Below are positions 18,530-26,465 of a stretch of DNA of 64,000 bases, piece by piece. The stretch comes from Pedobacter sp. PACM 27299. Lineage in GTDB: Bacteria; Bacteroidota; Bacteroidia; Sphingobacteriales; Sphingobacteriaceae. The position numbers and the translations under genes were made by a program. Within the stretch, counting starts at the first letter, position 1; each line of letters opens with the position of its first letter. The stretch is from assembly GCF_001412655.1 (NCBI RefSeq), contig NZ_CP012996.1, positions 6,014,001 through 6,078,000 of the forward strand, in the 5' to 3' direction. Below the pieces are notes generated by a model. It was not told the DNA's origin and ran no database searches. It saw only the letters and a program-made list of their open reading frames with translations.

Positions 18530-19765
18530 TTATTCAAACTCTGATTTTAATATACTCATCACTTCTTTAACGGTTTCTTCTTCAAGGTCGGTACGTTTTA
18601 CCAACTCGTCAATTGAAAGTGAAAGTACACTTTTTGCGGTATCACAACCGATTGATTTCAGCTCATCAATGATCCAGCTGTCGATTTCATCTGAGAATTC
18701 TTCAATATCCACATCCTCATCTTCTTCGCCTGCTTCACGATAAACATCGATCTCATAACCGGTTAATTTACCAGCTAATTTAATATTATGTCCACCTCTA
18801 CCGATCGCCAATGAAACCTGATCTGGTTTCAAATATACCGAAGCGTGTTTCGTTTCGTCATCTAACTTAATAGAAGTGATTTTTGCCGGGCTCAATGCTC
18901 TGGTAATATATAATGAAACGTTGTTGGTGAAGTTAATCACGTCAATGTTTTCATTTTTAAGTTCTCTCACGATACCATGTATCCTTGAACCTTTCATACC
19001 TACACAAGCACCAACCGGATCAATCCTGTCGTCATAAGACTCCACTGCAACTTTCGCTCTTTCTCCTGGCTCACGCACGATTTTCTTGATGGTGATTAAG
19101 CCGTCAAAAATCTCAGGAACCTCAATTTCAAACAAACGCTGTAAGAATTCAGGGGCAATCCTTGAGATGATAATTTTTGGAGTTGCATTGATCATATCTA
19201 CTTTAAGAATTACCGCGCGAACAGTATCTCCTTTTTTGAAATAATCAGCCGGGATTTGTTCCGTTTTTGGCATCATCAACTCGTTGCCTTCATCATCCAG
19301 CACCAATGTTTCTTTCTTCCAAACCTGATAAACTTCTCCGGTTACAATCTCACCAACTCTATCTTTATATTTTTTGAAGATCTCGTCTTTCTCTAATTCC
19401 AGTACTTTAGATACCAGGGTCTGGCGTGCAGCTAAAATTGCTCTACGTCCAAAGCTCTCTAAAGTGATCTGCTCAATGTAATCGTCGCCAACTTCCATAT
19501 CAGGATCTAAGCGCTTTACTTCAGACAGTTCGATCTCCAGGTCATCATCTTCAGAAAAACCATCCTCCATCACCTTTCTTGTACGCCAGATTTCCAAATC
19601 CCCGTTGTCCGGGTTAACGATGACGTCACAATTCTCATCTGTACCGTATTTTTTACGCAACATACTGCGAAATACCTCTTCCAGCACACTAATCACTGTA
19701 GGACGGTCGATATTCTTGAACTCTTTGAATTCCTGAAATGAATCGATTAAATTAATATTGCTCAT
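18530..19765 (-). CDS. nusA: Transcription termination/antitermination factor NusA
   Basis: A 411-residue NusA. The N-terminal RNA polymerase-binding domain comes first, then an S1 domain around residues 135-200 (VGEIVTGEVYQVWKKETLVL), then two KH domains with VGACVGMKGSRIHGIVRELK (near 255) and LAIGRGGHNIKLAGKLTGYE (near 325). One helix-hairpin-helix-like region (IDELVKRTDLEEETVKEV) remains at the C-terminus. The two acidic repeats of E. coli NusA are absent, which is usual outside proteobacteria. It follows rimP after 2 bases and precedes infB by about 116 bases. It binds RNA polymerase and nascent RNA and participates in rRNA antitermination. Confidence 0.96.
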   Translation of the reverse strand: MSNINLIDSFQEFKEFKNIDRPTVISVLEEVFRSMLRKKYGTDENCDVIVNPDNGDLEIWRTRKVMEDGFSEDDDLEIELSEVKRLDPDMEVGDDYIEQITLESFGRRAILAARQTLVSKVLELEKDEIFKKYKDRVGEIVTGEVYQVWKKETLVLDDEGNELMMPKTEQIPADYFKKGDTVRAVILKVDMINATPKIIISRIAPEFLQRLFEIEVPEIFDGLITIKKIVREPGERAKVAVESYDDRIDPVGACVGMKGSRIHGIVRELKNENIDVINFTNNVSLYITRALSPAKITSIKLDDETKHASVYLKPDQVSLAIGRGGHNIKLAGKLTGYEIDVYREAGEEDEDVDIEEFSDEIDSWIIDELKSIGCDTAKSVLSLSIDELVKRTDLEEETVKEVMSILKSEFE

Positions 19766-19767
19766 TT

Positions 19768-20238
19768 TTATTTAAATGAAATTAAAACCTTTGTTTCTGT
19801 TATACTACTAAAGTCGATACTGGTTACTTCCAGTGCCGCCTTTTTACCTTTTTCTTTAACCTTCGCTTCGATGGTTATGCCGTTCTCTTCAACAGAAAGC
19901 AACTTACCTTCTTTAATCTCGCCACCACTTAGCTTCACACTTAACTCTCTGCCAATGTTTTTTACATATTGTCTTTTCAGTCTCAGCGGTTCACCAACAC
20001 CTGGTGAGGATACCTCTAAATTATAAGCTTTATCAATGGTATTTTCTTCTTCCAAATGAAAACCTACATGTCTGCTGATCGCTGCACAATCCTGGATACT
20101 AATCCCTTCGTCGCCATCAACATGAATAATAAGCTTATTGTTTGGAAGCATTTTAACTTCTACCAAAAACAACTCCGGCCTATCCGAAATCTTCTCTTCA
20201 ACTAACTCTGTTACTCTTTTTTCTGCTTGCATAACCAA
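19768..20238 (-). CDS. rimP: Ribosome maturation factor RimP
   Basis: A 156-residue RimP, needed for 30S subunit maturation. The conserved blocks are DGDEGISIQDCAAISRHVG in the N-terminal alpha/beta domain and YNLEVSSPGVGEPLRLKRQY at the domain junction, the family hallmark. The C-terminal Sm-like domain ends at FSSITETKVLISFK. The start could be MVMQAEKR or MQAEKR two codons later. The gene is first in the rimP-nusA-infB operon and has a leader with a terminator-like hairpin (see 20255-20278). Confidence 0.93.
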   Translation of the reverse strand: MVMQAEKRVTELVEEKISDRPELFLVEVKMLPNNKLIIHVDGDEGISIQDCAAISRHVGFHLEEENTIDKAYNLEVSSPGVGEPLRLKRQYVKNIGRELSVKLSGGEIKEGKLLSVEENGITIEAKVKEKGKKAALEVTSIDFSSITETKVLISFK

Positions 20239-20254
20239 TTTGCTAATAAAAGAA

Positions 20255-20278
20255 AAGAGGGGACTCCTGTCCCCTCTT
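20255..20278 (-). promoter_or_regulatory. Terminator-like hairpin in the rimP leader
   Basis: A perfect 10-base-pair stem (AAGAGGGGAC/GTCCCCTCTT, loop TCCT) is followed on the minus strand by TTTTCTTTTATT. It lies between a -7 box TATCTTTG (+ strand 20295-20302) and the rimP start, so it would be transcribed in the leader. It may be an attenuator controlling rimP-nusA-infB, or simply the terminator of the upstream lipoprotein gene if the promoter is elsewhere. Confidence 0.55.
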
Positions 20279-20294
20279 GCCCTCTATTACAGTG

Positions 20295-20302
20295 CAAAGA
20301 TA
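20295..20302 (-). promoter_or_regulatory. Candidate -7 element for rimP-nusA-infB
   Basis: TATCTTTG on the minus strand matches TAnnTTTG, 57 bases upstream of rimP. No TTG is found at 19-20 bases, so support comes from the -7 box alone. Confidence 0.45.
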
Positions 20303-20407
20303 TGAAATATTTTCACAAAATAAAAATGGAATCGATGTTATGTGTAATGTATGTGCAACTTTTTCAGCAAGATACGGAACAGAATGCAGGCCTTTGAAAG
20401 CGCTTGA

Positions 20408-20842
20408 TTAGCGGTTCAGGACCTTTTGCTGCGGCTTAATGGTATAGCTTAATTTTCCTTTGACAATTTCTTCGGGCTTGGCGAACTGAATATTCAGGTG
20501 CGTAATGACCAGATACTCGCGGCCCTTTACAAAAGGTTGTATCGGACTGAACACAAGGTTGCTGTCCGCCACACTGATCGTTCCCGGAATCGCTTCTTCT
20601 CTAATGACCGAATCCTTTTCAGAAGGGGTTTGCAGGACTGAAATTAAATCTTGTAAAACAGAATCTCTATTCTTAAGCCCCTGCAGTTCCAATAAACCTC
20701 TTGGATCAATGTGCGAAAACACGATCTTTGAACTGTCTGCAGAGAAATCTATAGAAAGTGGCTTATTATTTGCATCGGAACATCCGGCAAGGAAAAGGCT
20801 GGCAACGCCCAGCAATACCGGCCTAACAAAGTATTTAAACAT
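20408..20842 (-). CDS. Small lipoprotein of unknown function
   Basis: A 144-residue protein starting MFKYFVRPVLLGVASLFLAGCSD, a lipoprotein signal with the acylated Cys at residue 21. The mature part is hydrophilic and has no motif I recognise. DSVLQDLISVLQTPSEKDSV may be a short amphipathic helix. It is probably anchored in the inner or outer membrane and exposed to the periplasm. It is divergent from the holin-family gene (18 bases between starts) and lies upstream of rimP on the same strand, separated by a hairpin. Related proteins are expected among close relatives only. Confidence 0.65.
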   Translation of the reverse strand: MFKYFVRPVLLGVASLFLAGCSDANNKPLSIDFSADSSKIVFSHIDPRGLLELQGLKNRDSVLQDLISVLQTPSEKDSVIREEAIPGTISVADSNLVFSPIQPFVKGREYLVITHLNIQFAKPEEIVKGKLSYTIKPQQKVLNR

Positions 20843-20860
20843 ATCACTAAATTACGCATT

Positions 20861-21208
20861 ATGAAGATCATTGTAGAAATTTTATTATTGGGACTGGCGG
20901 TATTTCTGGGCGCCAAAATTATCCCTGGGGTCCATGTAGACAGCTATTGGACAGCCGTTCTTGCCGCAGTGCTGATTTCACTGGCAAATGCCACCATTGG
21001 AACCATTTTAAGAATCTTCACTTTACCGATTAATTTTCTGACCCTAGGATTGGTTTCCTTCATCATCACCGTATTGATGATTTTACTGGTAGACAACATG
21101 ATGAGTACCTTCAATACAAGCGGCTTCTGGGCTGCAGCCTTATTGGCGATTGTAGTTGCCGTAATCAAGGGATTACTAGGCAGTTTACTGGGAACCGAGA
21201 AAGATTAA
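20861..21208 (+). CDS. Phage holin family / YvlD-like membrane protein
   Basis: A 115-residue integral membrane protein with four predicted helices covering almost its whole length: residues about 3-20, 28-48, 52-76 and 88-108. The motif RIFTLPINFLTLGLVSFIITVLMI in the middle is the hallmark of the PF04020 (phage holin, superfamily IV-like; YvlD) family. Despite the name these are chromosomal inner-membrane proteins of unclear function. In some firmicutes relatives are linked to envelope stress. It is monocistronic and followed by the palindromic region at 21245-21383. Confidence 0.8.
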   Translation: MKIIVEILLLGLAVFLGAKIIPGVHVDSYWTAVLAAVLISLANATIGTILRIFTLPINFLTLGLVSFIITVLMILLVDNMMSTFNTSGFWAAALLAIVVAVIKGLLGSLLGTEKD

Positions 21209-21244
21209 ATTTTAAAATTATTGTCTGGATAGTGACCGGGAAGT

Positions 21245-21383
21245 GTTCGGGAAGAGAAGGGCCTTATAATAGGGAGCGGAAGGGGTTCGCGTAGGGTTCA
21301 GGTAGCGTTACCTTAGTTCCTGCTATCCAGACCCTAACCGAACCTTTTCCTCCCTCTAAAGCCCATCAGGTCTCTTCCCGAAC
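21245..21383. repeat. 139-base imperfect palindrome
   Basis: Perfect 13-base outer arms (21245-21257 GTTCGGGAAGAGA and 21371-21383 TCTCTTCCCGAAC) enclose further matching blocks: AGGGAG/CTCCCT-type, GGGGTTCG/CGAACC-type, TAGGGT/ACCCTA and a central GGTAGCGTTACC. A second pairing is possible between GTCTGGATA (21223-21231) and TATCCAGAC (21324-21332). It has no open frame. It could be a structured RNA, a non-autonomous mobile palindrome or a decayed repeat. Confidence 0.7.
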
Positions 21384-21410
21384 CATACGGGAGGCCTATC
21401 GCAAACAAAA

Positions 21411-21439
21411 AAAAGGCAGCGATGAGGCTGCCTTTTTTT
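21411..21439. terminator. Terminator between holin-family gene and acyl-CoA dehydrogenase
   Basis: The stem GGCAGC/GCTGCC (21415-21420 and 21427-21432, loop GATGAG) has eight A before it and seven T after it, so it can act in both directions between the two convergent genes. Confidence 0.85.
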
Positions 21440-21480
21440 ACTGGCAAAGAAAATCTCTACCAGTAAATGCTGAAACATTT

Positions 21481-22620
21481 TTATCTCAAAATCTCTCTGG
21501 AGATCACCATTTTCTGAATTTCTGTAGTACCTTCATAAATTTGGGTGATTTTAGCATCCCTCATCATACGCTCTACATGGTATTCTTTTACAAAACCATA
21601 ACCGCCATGAATCTGAACCGCTTCAACGGTCACCTCCATCGCTACTTTAGATGCATATAGTTTTGCCATAGAACCGGCTAAAGTATAAGATAAGCCCTGA
21701 TCTTTCATCCATGCTGCTTTATACACCAGCATTCGTGCGGCTTCAATACTTGTAGCCATATCGGCCAGCTTGAAGGCAATCGCCTGATGTTCTGCAATTG
21801 CTTTACCGAATGACTTACGTTCTTTTGAATAAGCCAAAGCCAGTTCGTACGCTCCTGCAGCAATCCCTAAGGCCTGCGCAGCGATACCTATACGACCGCC
21901 TTCCAGGGTTTTCATTGCGAAAGTAAAACCAAATCCATCATCACCGATCCTGTTTTCTTTAGGAACCTTAACATCATTAAACATGAGTGAATGGGTATCA
22001 GAACCACGAATGCCCATTTTATTTTCTTTTGGACCCACGGTAAAACCTTCCATGCCTTTTTCTACGATAAAAGCGTTGATGCCTTTATGTTTCAAACTGC
22101 GGTCGGTTTGTGCAATCACCAGATAAGTGGAAGCCGTATTTCCATTAGTAATCCAGTTTTTCGTGCCGTTCAACAGGTAATAATCGCCCATGTCTACCGC
22201 AGTGGTCTGCTGGGAAGTGGCATCTGATCCGGCCTCAGGCTCTGACAGACAGAAAGCACCGATTTTTTCGCCTGCAGCCAATGGCTTCAGGTATTTCTCT
22301 TTTTGGAATTCTGAACCATAAGATTCCAGTCCATAACAGACCAGCGAATTGTTGACAGAAACCACCACGGATGCAGAAGCATCAACTTTCGACAACTCTT
22401 CCATCACCAGGACATAAGATAGCGCATCGAGCCCGCTGCCATTATATTTTTCTGAAACCATCATTCCCAGAAATCCAAGTTCACCCAACTTTTTTACTTG
22501 CTCGGCAGGAAATTTCTGGTGCTCATCTCTTTCGATAACTCCGGGCTTCAGTTCAGTCTGTGCGAAATCCCTGGCCGCCTGTTGAATCATCGATTGTTCT
22601 TCACTTAATTGAAATAGCAT
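21481..22620 (-). CDS. Acyl-CoA dehydrogenase, short/branched-chain type
   Basis: A 379-residue flavoenzyme that introduces the alpha-beta double bond into acyl-CoA thioesters in fatty-acid or branched-chain amino-acid oxidation, passing electrons to ETF. The FAD/substrate signature GAFCLSEPEAGSDATSQQTT is near residue 121. WITNG follows at the flavin, and the C-terminal helix bundle has VQIHGGYGFVKEYHVERMMRD. The catalytic base is Glu363 in QIYEGTTEIQ, the position used in short-chain members. It is monocistronic with a promoter-like TAAATTTG on the minus strand at 22650-22657. Chain-length preference is uncertain. Confidence 0.93.
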   Translation of the reverse strand: MLFQLSEEQSMIQQAARDFAQTELKPGVIERDEHQKFPAEQVKKLGELGFLGMMVSEKYNGSGLDALSYVLVMEELSKVDASASVVVSVNNSLVCYGLESYGSEFQKEKYLKPLAAGEKIGAFCLSEPEAGSDATSQQTTAVDMGDYYLLNGTKNWITNGNTASTYLVIAQTDRSLKHKGINAFIVEKGMEGFTVGPKENKMGIRGSDTHSLMFNDVKVPKENRIGDDGFGFTFAMKTLEGGRIGIAAQALGIAAGAYELALAYSKERKSFGKAIAEHQAIAFKLADMATSIEAARMLVYKAAWMKDQGLSYTLAGSMAKLYASKVAMEVTVEAVQIHGGYGFVKEYHVERMMRDAKITQIYEGTTEIQKMVISREILR

Positions 22621-22717
22621 AATTATATAGATAAAAATATACGTACTGCCAAATTTAGTATTTCTAGATCAGATTACTATGGCTGCATAGCATTATTTTA
22701 CACTATACCGTTTGCTG

Positions 22718-23068
22718 CTATTTTAAAAGGCGATTGTTATCGTCAGGAAAAACAAGAACAGGATGGTATTTCTTCGCTTCTTCAATTGGCAGGGAGCCAA
22801 AAGACATAATGATCAGAATATCGCCGACTTGTACTTTTCTGGCTACGGCACCATTTAAGCAAACAATACCGGTTCCGCGTTCGCCCTTAATTACATAAGT
22901 TTCAAAACGTTCTCCGTTGTTGTTGTTTACAATCTGCACCTTTTCATTGGCAATGATCTGAGCAGCATCCATCAGGTCCTGATCGATAGTGATACTACCT
23001 ACGTAGTTCAATTCTGCCTGTGTTACTTTAACACGGTGTATTTTCGATTTTAATATCTCGATAATCAT
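22718..23068 (-). CDS. panD: Aspartate 1-decarboxylase proenzyme
   Basis: A 116-residue pyruvoyl enzyme that makes beta-alanine for pantothenate. The self-cleavage site is Gly24-Ser25 in NYVGSITID; Ser25 becomes the pyruvoyl group. The active-site residues [20 protein letters not shown] and the Tyr/Arg context match the family. Length is slightly below the E. coli protein (126). A -7 box TAACTTTG lies at 23073-23080, only 4 bases before the ATG, so the transcript may be leaderless. It is encoded 45 bases after panC on the same strand, and the two products feed one pathway: PanC uses the beta-alanine made here. Confidence 0.95.
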   Translation of the reverse strand: MIIEILKSKIHRVKVTQAELNYVGSITIDQDLMDAAQIIANEKVQIVNNNNGERFETYVIKGERGTGIVCLNGAVARKVQVGDILIIMSFGSLPIEEAKKYHPVLVFPDDNNRLLK

Positions 23069-23113
23069 AATTCAAAGTTACGAATTTTTGTAATTAGGGT
23101 GTTTAATAGATTG

Positions 23114-23953
23114 TCAGTTGAGGAGCATATTATCAATTAACCGAGTCTGACCCACCTTTGCGGCCACTAGAGCTACGATATCCGGTTGATTTTTATCGGC
23201 TTCCGGAAGCAAGGTTTTCCCATTTGCAATGGTAAAATAGTCCAGATCCACACCAGGAATGGCAGTGATCATCTTTTTCGCATTTTCCAATAATTCCGGA
23301 ATGCTGACTGTTTTAAAATTATCCTTTACATACTGCAGTGCTTCGCTTAATACCAGGGCATTTTTACGATCATCTTTGGTCAGGTGGATATTTCTGGAAC
23401 TCATCGCCAGGCCGTCGTCTTCTCTGATGATCGGGCAGGAAATGATCTGAACCGGCAGCTTAAAATAGGCCACCATATTCTCAATCATCAGCACCTGCTG
23501 AAAATCTTTTTGTCCGAAGAAAGCAAGGTCTGGATTTACGGCATTGAACAGTTTGTTCACGATTTGTGTGACGCCCTGATAATGCCCTCTCCTGAATTCA
23601 CCTTCGAGTAAAAACTCTGCCGGGCCCAGGTCAATATGCCATTCCTCAGGCTCAGGGTACATTTCCTGCACAGAAGGCATGAATACCACATCACATCCTG
23701 CAGCTAAAAGCATATCCATATCATGCGCTAAAGGGCGAGGATATTTCTCCAGATCCTTAGGATCCGTGAACTGCGTTGGATTTACAAATATGCTGCAAAC
23801 CACTACATCAGCATACTGCTGCGCAACCTCAATCAGGGACACATGTCCTTTGTGCAAAGCACCCATAGTAGGCACTAAAGCAATTTTCTGTTGACCCAAT
23901 TTTATTGGTTCAAGCAACGACTTTAACGCTGCGATGGTGTTTATAACTTTCAA
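23114..23953 (-). CDS. panC: Pantothenate synthetase
   Basis: A 279-residue ATP-dependent ligase joining pantoate and beta-alanine. The N-terminal nucleotidyl-transferase fold shows PTMGALHKGHVSLI with the HxGH motif at 34-37. IFVNPTQF follows, then FFGQKDFQQVLMI, and the KMSKS-like loop DGLAMSSRNIHL. It is the promoter-proximal gene of panC-panD and is divergent from the starch-synthase-like gene. The ATG at 23953 is the only start preserving the family N-terminus MKVINTI. Confidence 0.96.
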   Translation of the reverse strand: MKVINTIAALKSLLEPIKLGQQKIALVPTMGALHKGHVSLIEVAQQYADVVVCSIFVNPTQFTDPKDLEKYPRPLAHDMDMLLAAGCDVVFMPSVQEMYPEPEEWHIDLGPAEFLLEGEFRRGHYQGVTQIVNKLFNAVNPDLAFFGQKDFQQVLMIENMVAYFKLPVQIISCPIIREDDGLAMSSRNIHLTKDDRKNALVLSEALQYVKDNFKTVSIPELLENAKKMITAIPGVDLDYFTIANGKTLLPEADKNQPDIVALVAAKVGQTRLIDNMLLN

Positions 23954-24025
23954 ACTAGCCTATAAAATTTCAAAGGGCAAAGTTGGTTAATAATACATTC
24001 CAAACAAAACATCTTGCCTATATAA

Positions 24026-24056
24026 TTGATAAATGTTATTATTTTGCTTACCTTTG
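24026..24056 (+). promoter_or_regulatory. Promoter of the starch-synthase-like gene
   Basis: TTG (24026-24028), 20 bases, then TACCTTTG (24049-24056). This fits the Bacteroidota consensus and rules out the upstream ATG at 24033, which lies inside the promoter. Confidence 0.65.
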
Positions 24057-24101
24057 CCCCTTGATAATCTTTTCTTTAACATAATTATTTATTTACAGAA
24101 T

Positions 24102-24932
24102 ATGGAGATGGCCAAAACGAAGCTACTGATTGTTACACACGAGATGTCGCCTTTCCTTGAACTCACTAAAATTTCAGAAATTACCCGTCAACTACCACAG
24201 GCGATGCAAGATAAAGGATTTGAGATCCGTATTTTGATGCCTAGATTCGGGAATATTAATGAAAGAAGGAACAGATTGCACGAAGTGATACGTCTTTCAG
24301 GAATGAACATTATCATCGATGATAATGACAACCCTTTAATTATTAAAGTTGCCTCTATTCCAGCTGCTCGTATGCAGGTTTACTTCCTGGATAACGAAGA
24401 TTATTTCCAACGCAAATACGTTTTTAGAGACAAAGAAGAAAAATTCTATGCGGACAATGATGAGAGAACGATCTTCTTTTGCAAAGGTGCACTGGAGACG
24501 GTTAAGAAACTAGGATGGGCTCCGGATATCGTACATTGCCACGGCTGGATGACTTCTTTAGTTCCCGCTTACATCAAAACTTCGTATAAGAATGATCCTA
24601 CTTTCAAAAACGCGAAAGTGGTATATTCAATCTATGAGAACTGCTTTACAGAGAAGCTTCATGTTGACCTTCACAAAAAGGCTGTCATGAATGCGATGAC
24701 ACTTGAGGACACAAAAATGTTTGAAAATGCCGACTGTAATACCTTGCATATCGGTGCGATTACTTACTCAGATGCTGTAGTTTTAGCACATGATAAAATC
24801 GATGCTGATGTGTTAAAATTTGTTAAAGATTCTAATAAACCAACTTTAGCCTTTAATTTAACCGAGGATTTCGAAAACTTCTACTCTTTATATGAAGAGA
24901 TTTCGGATGAAGAATTGGTTTCTATAGCATAA
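24102..24932 (+). CDS. Glycogen/starch synthase N-terminal (GT5) domain protein
   Basis: A 276-residue protein from the ATG at 24102, corresponding to only the N-terminal catalytic half of GlgA (GT5). It begins MEMAKTKLLIVTHEMSPFLE, shows ISEITRQLPQAMQDKGFEIRILMPRFG (the ADP-glucose-synthase N-domain pattern, although the usual KVGGL is replaced by KISEI) and has PDIVHCHGWMTSLVPAYIK. The second Rossmann domain, which holds the retaining-glycosyltransferase acidic residues, is absent. Stand-alone half-size proteins like this are common in Bacteroidota next to panC and glmS; their activity is unproven. Calling it a working glycogen synthase would be unsafe. Confidence 0.8.
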   Translation: MEMAKTKLLIVTHEMSPFLELTKISEITRQLPQAMQDKGFEIRILMPRFGNINERRNRLHEVIRLSGMNIIIDDNDNPLIIKVASIPAARMQVYFLDNEDYFQRKYVFRDKEEKFYADNDERTIFFCKGALETVKKLGWAPDIVHCHGWMTSLVPAYIKTSYKNDPTFKNAKVVYSIYENCFTEKLHVDLHKKAVMNAMTLEDTKMFENADCNTLHIGAITYSDAVVLAHDKIDADVLKFVKDSNKPTLAFNLTEDFENFYSLYEEISDEELVSIA

Positions 24933-24955
24933 ACTCAGGTATTATTAATTTAAAT

Positions 24956-26391
24956 ATGAAATTTACAAAACAAGACTTATTAACCATGTTGATAGGTCTT
25001 TTTCTTTTTCTTCGTGTAAAGATAACAACACGATTGGCCTTGCTCCAGATGGCGATGCCATTTCCGGAGATTTATACGATAATACAACGCTTACCTCCCG
25101 CACTCAGCGTGAAGACCCGGTTGCTGCCAGTGCACTAGCCAGGTTTCCAATTGGTTTGATGGTTGATCCTGTGTTTGGAACCTCTGAAGCTGGAGTTGCG
25201 ATGACGGTAAATATCCCTTCGGTAGGTTACCGCTTTGGAAATAACCCAGTTGTCGATTCCGCAGTATTGGTATTGCCATACTCCACTCAGTTTTACGGTG
25301 ACTCTACCGCAAAGTATGATTTCGCGGTAAAACAATTGACCGTAGACATGTCATTAGAGACTAGCTATTTAAGTAGTAAAGAATGGTTCAAGAACACAAG
25401 TGACGTTTTAGGTACAAATCTGGACCACCAGCAGCGCCCAACTACCAGCTTTAAAGTAACCAACATTGTAACCGGCAAACCGGATACAGCAGCAACGGTT
25501 GCTCCTCAGCTTAGAATTCGCCTGAATCCAACCATGATTCAGAATAGAATTGTAAAACTGGACACCAATGTTTACGCTAGAAACGACCTGTTTACCAGTA
25601 AGTTTAACGGCCTTTATGTGAATGTCACCAGAGCAACAGGTGTTGGTGCAATGGCATTTTTCAATTTTGATCAGATAACGGATGTAAATAATGGTGCAAA
25701 ACTACAGATCTATTACCGCAAAGATGGAACGAGCCCATTAACGTTTGATACGGTTTCTGTAATTTTCCCGATCGATAAAACGACTTCCCCAGTGAGTGCT
25801 TATGTGAAGCATACTTATACTGCTGATATCAATACACAATTAAACGACCCTTCTGCTACGCAATATCCAAAAACTTATATACAAGGCTTAACAGGCTTAA
25901 GAAATAAGATCGGTTTTGATTTTAGCGAATTTAAGACCCTGACTGCCGGGTCGAAAGTATCGGTTAACAAAGCAGAACTGGTGATTGACCTAAGCCCTGA
26001 AGATGATGTTTATTTTAAACCTGCACCAAGATTGAGACTGTACAGATATGATGCCGCAGGCTTAGTAACTAACCTTCCAGACAATGACCGTGCGGTAACT
26101 GGTGTAACTGCCGGAGATCCAAGAGCACTTCCAGCACAGGAATTATTTGGCGGATACTTTGATTCTGTCAACAGAAGATACATTTTCAGTATTACTGCCT
26201 ATGTTCAGGATTTAATAGATGGAAAAAAACAGGACTATGGTACATTTATAGCACCAACGCCAAGTACAGAATTCACCTTAAGTCCTTGGGCCGCCTCTGC
26301 GGAACGTTCCATTTTACTGGCACCAGTAAAAAATGCCCCAGCCGGAACAAAACGTATGAAGTTGAACATCTTTTATACAAAAGTGAGATAA
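24956..26391 (+). pseudogene. DUF4270 lipoprotein with a one-base frameshift in the signal peptide
   Basis: The frame from ATG 24956 encodes MKFTKQDLLTMLIGLFLF, then leaves the coding frame. The correct continuation SSCKDNNTIGLAPDGDAI starts one frame over at about 25009 and runs open to 26391. One T added to the second T-run of CTTTTTCTTTTTCTTCG (25002-25012) restores a 478-residue lipoprotein with lipobox FSSC. The rest shows the DUF4270 pattern: parallel beta-rich, Tyr/Asn-rich segments and a YGTFIAPTPSTEFTLSPWAA tail. DUF4270 proteins are outer-membrane lipoproteins of Bacteroidota with unknown function. As written the gene is broken; it may be a sequencing error or a slippage-prone switch. 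Confidence 0.8.
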
Positions 26392-26411
26392 TTTAATCCC
26401 AACCATATTCT

Positions 26412-26450
26412 AATCCCCGAGATTCATTAATTTCGGGGGATTTATTTTTT
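26412..26450 (+). terminator. Terminator after the DUF4270 gene
   Basis: AATCCCCGAGA and TTTCGGGGGATT form a stem with an eight-base loop, followed by TTTATTTTTT. It lies 20 bases past the stop and just before glmS. Confidence 0.75.
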
Positions 26451-26465
26451 TAAAACATTTTTTCT

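Noticed and set aside
24033..24101. Upstream start of the starch-synthase-like gene at 24033
   Set aside because: It lies inside the TTG-N20-TACCTTTG promoter, so it would not be transcribed.
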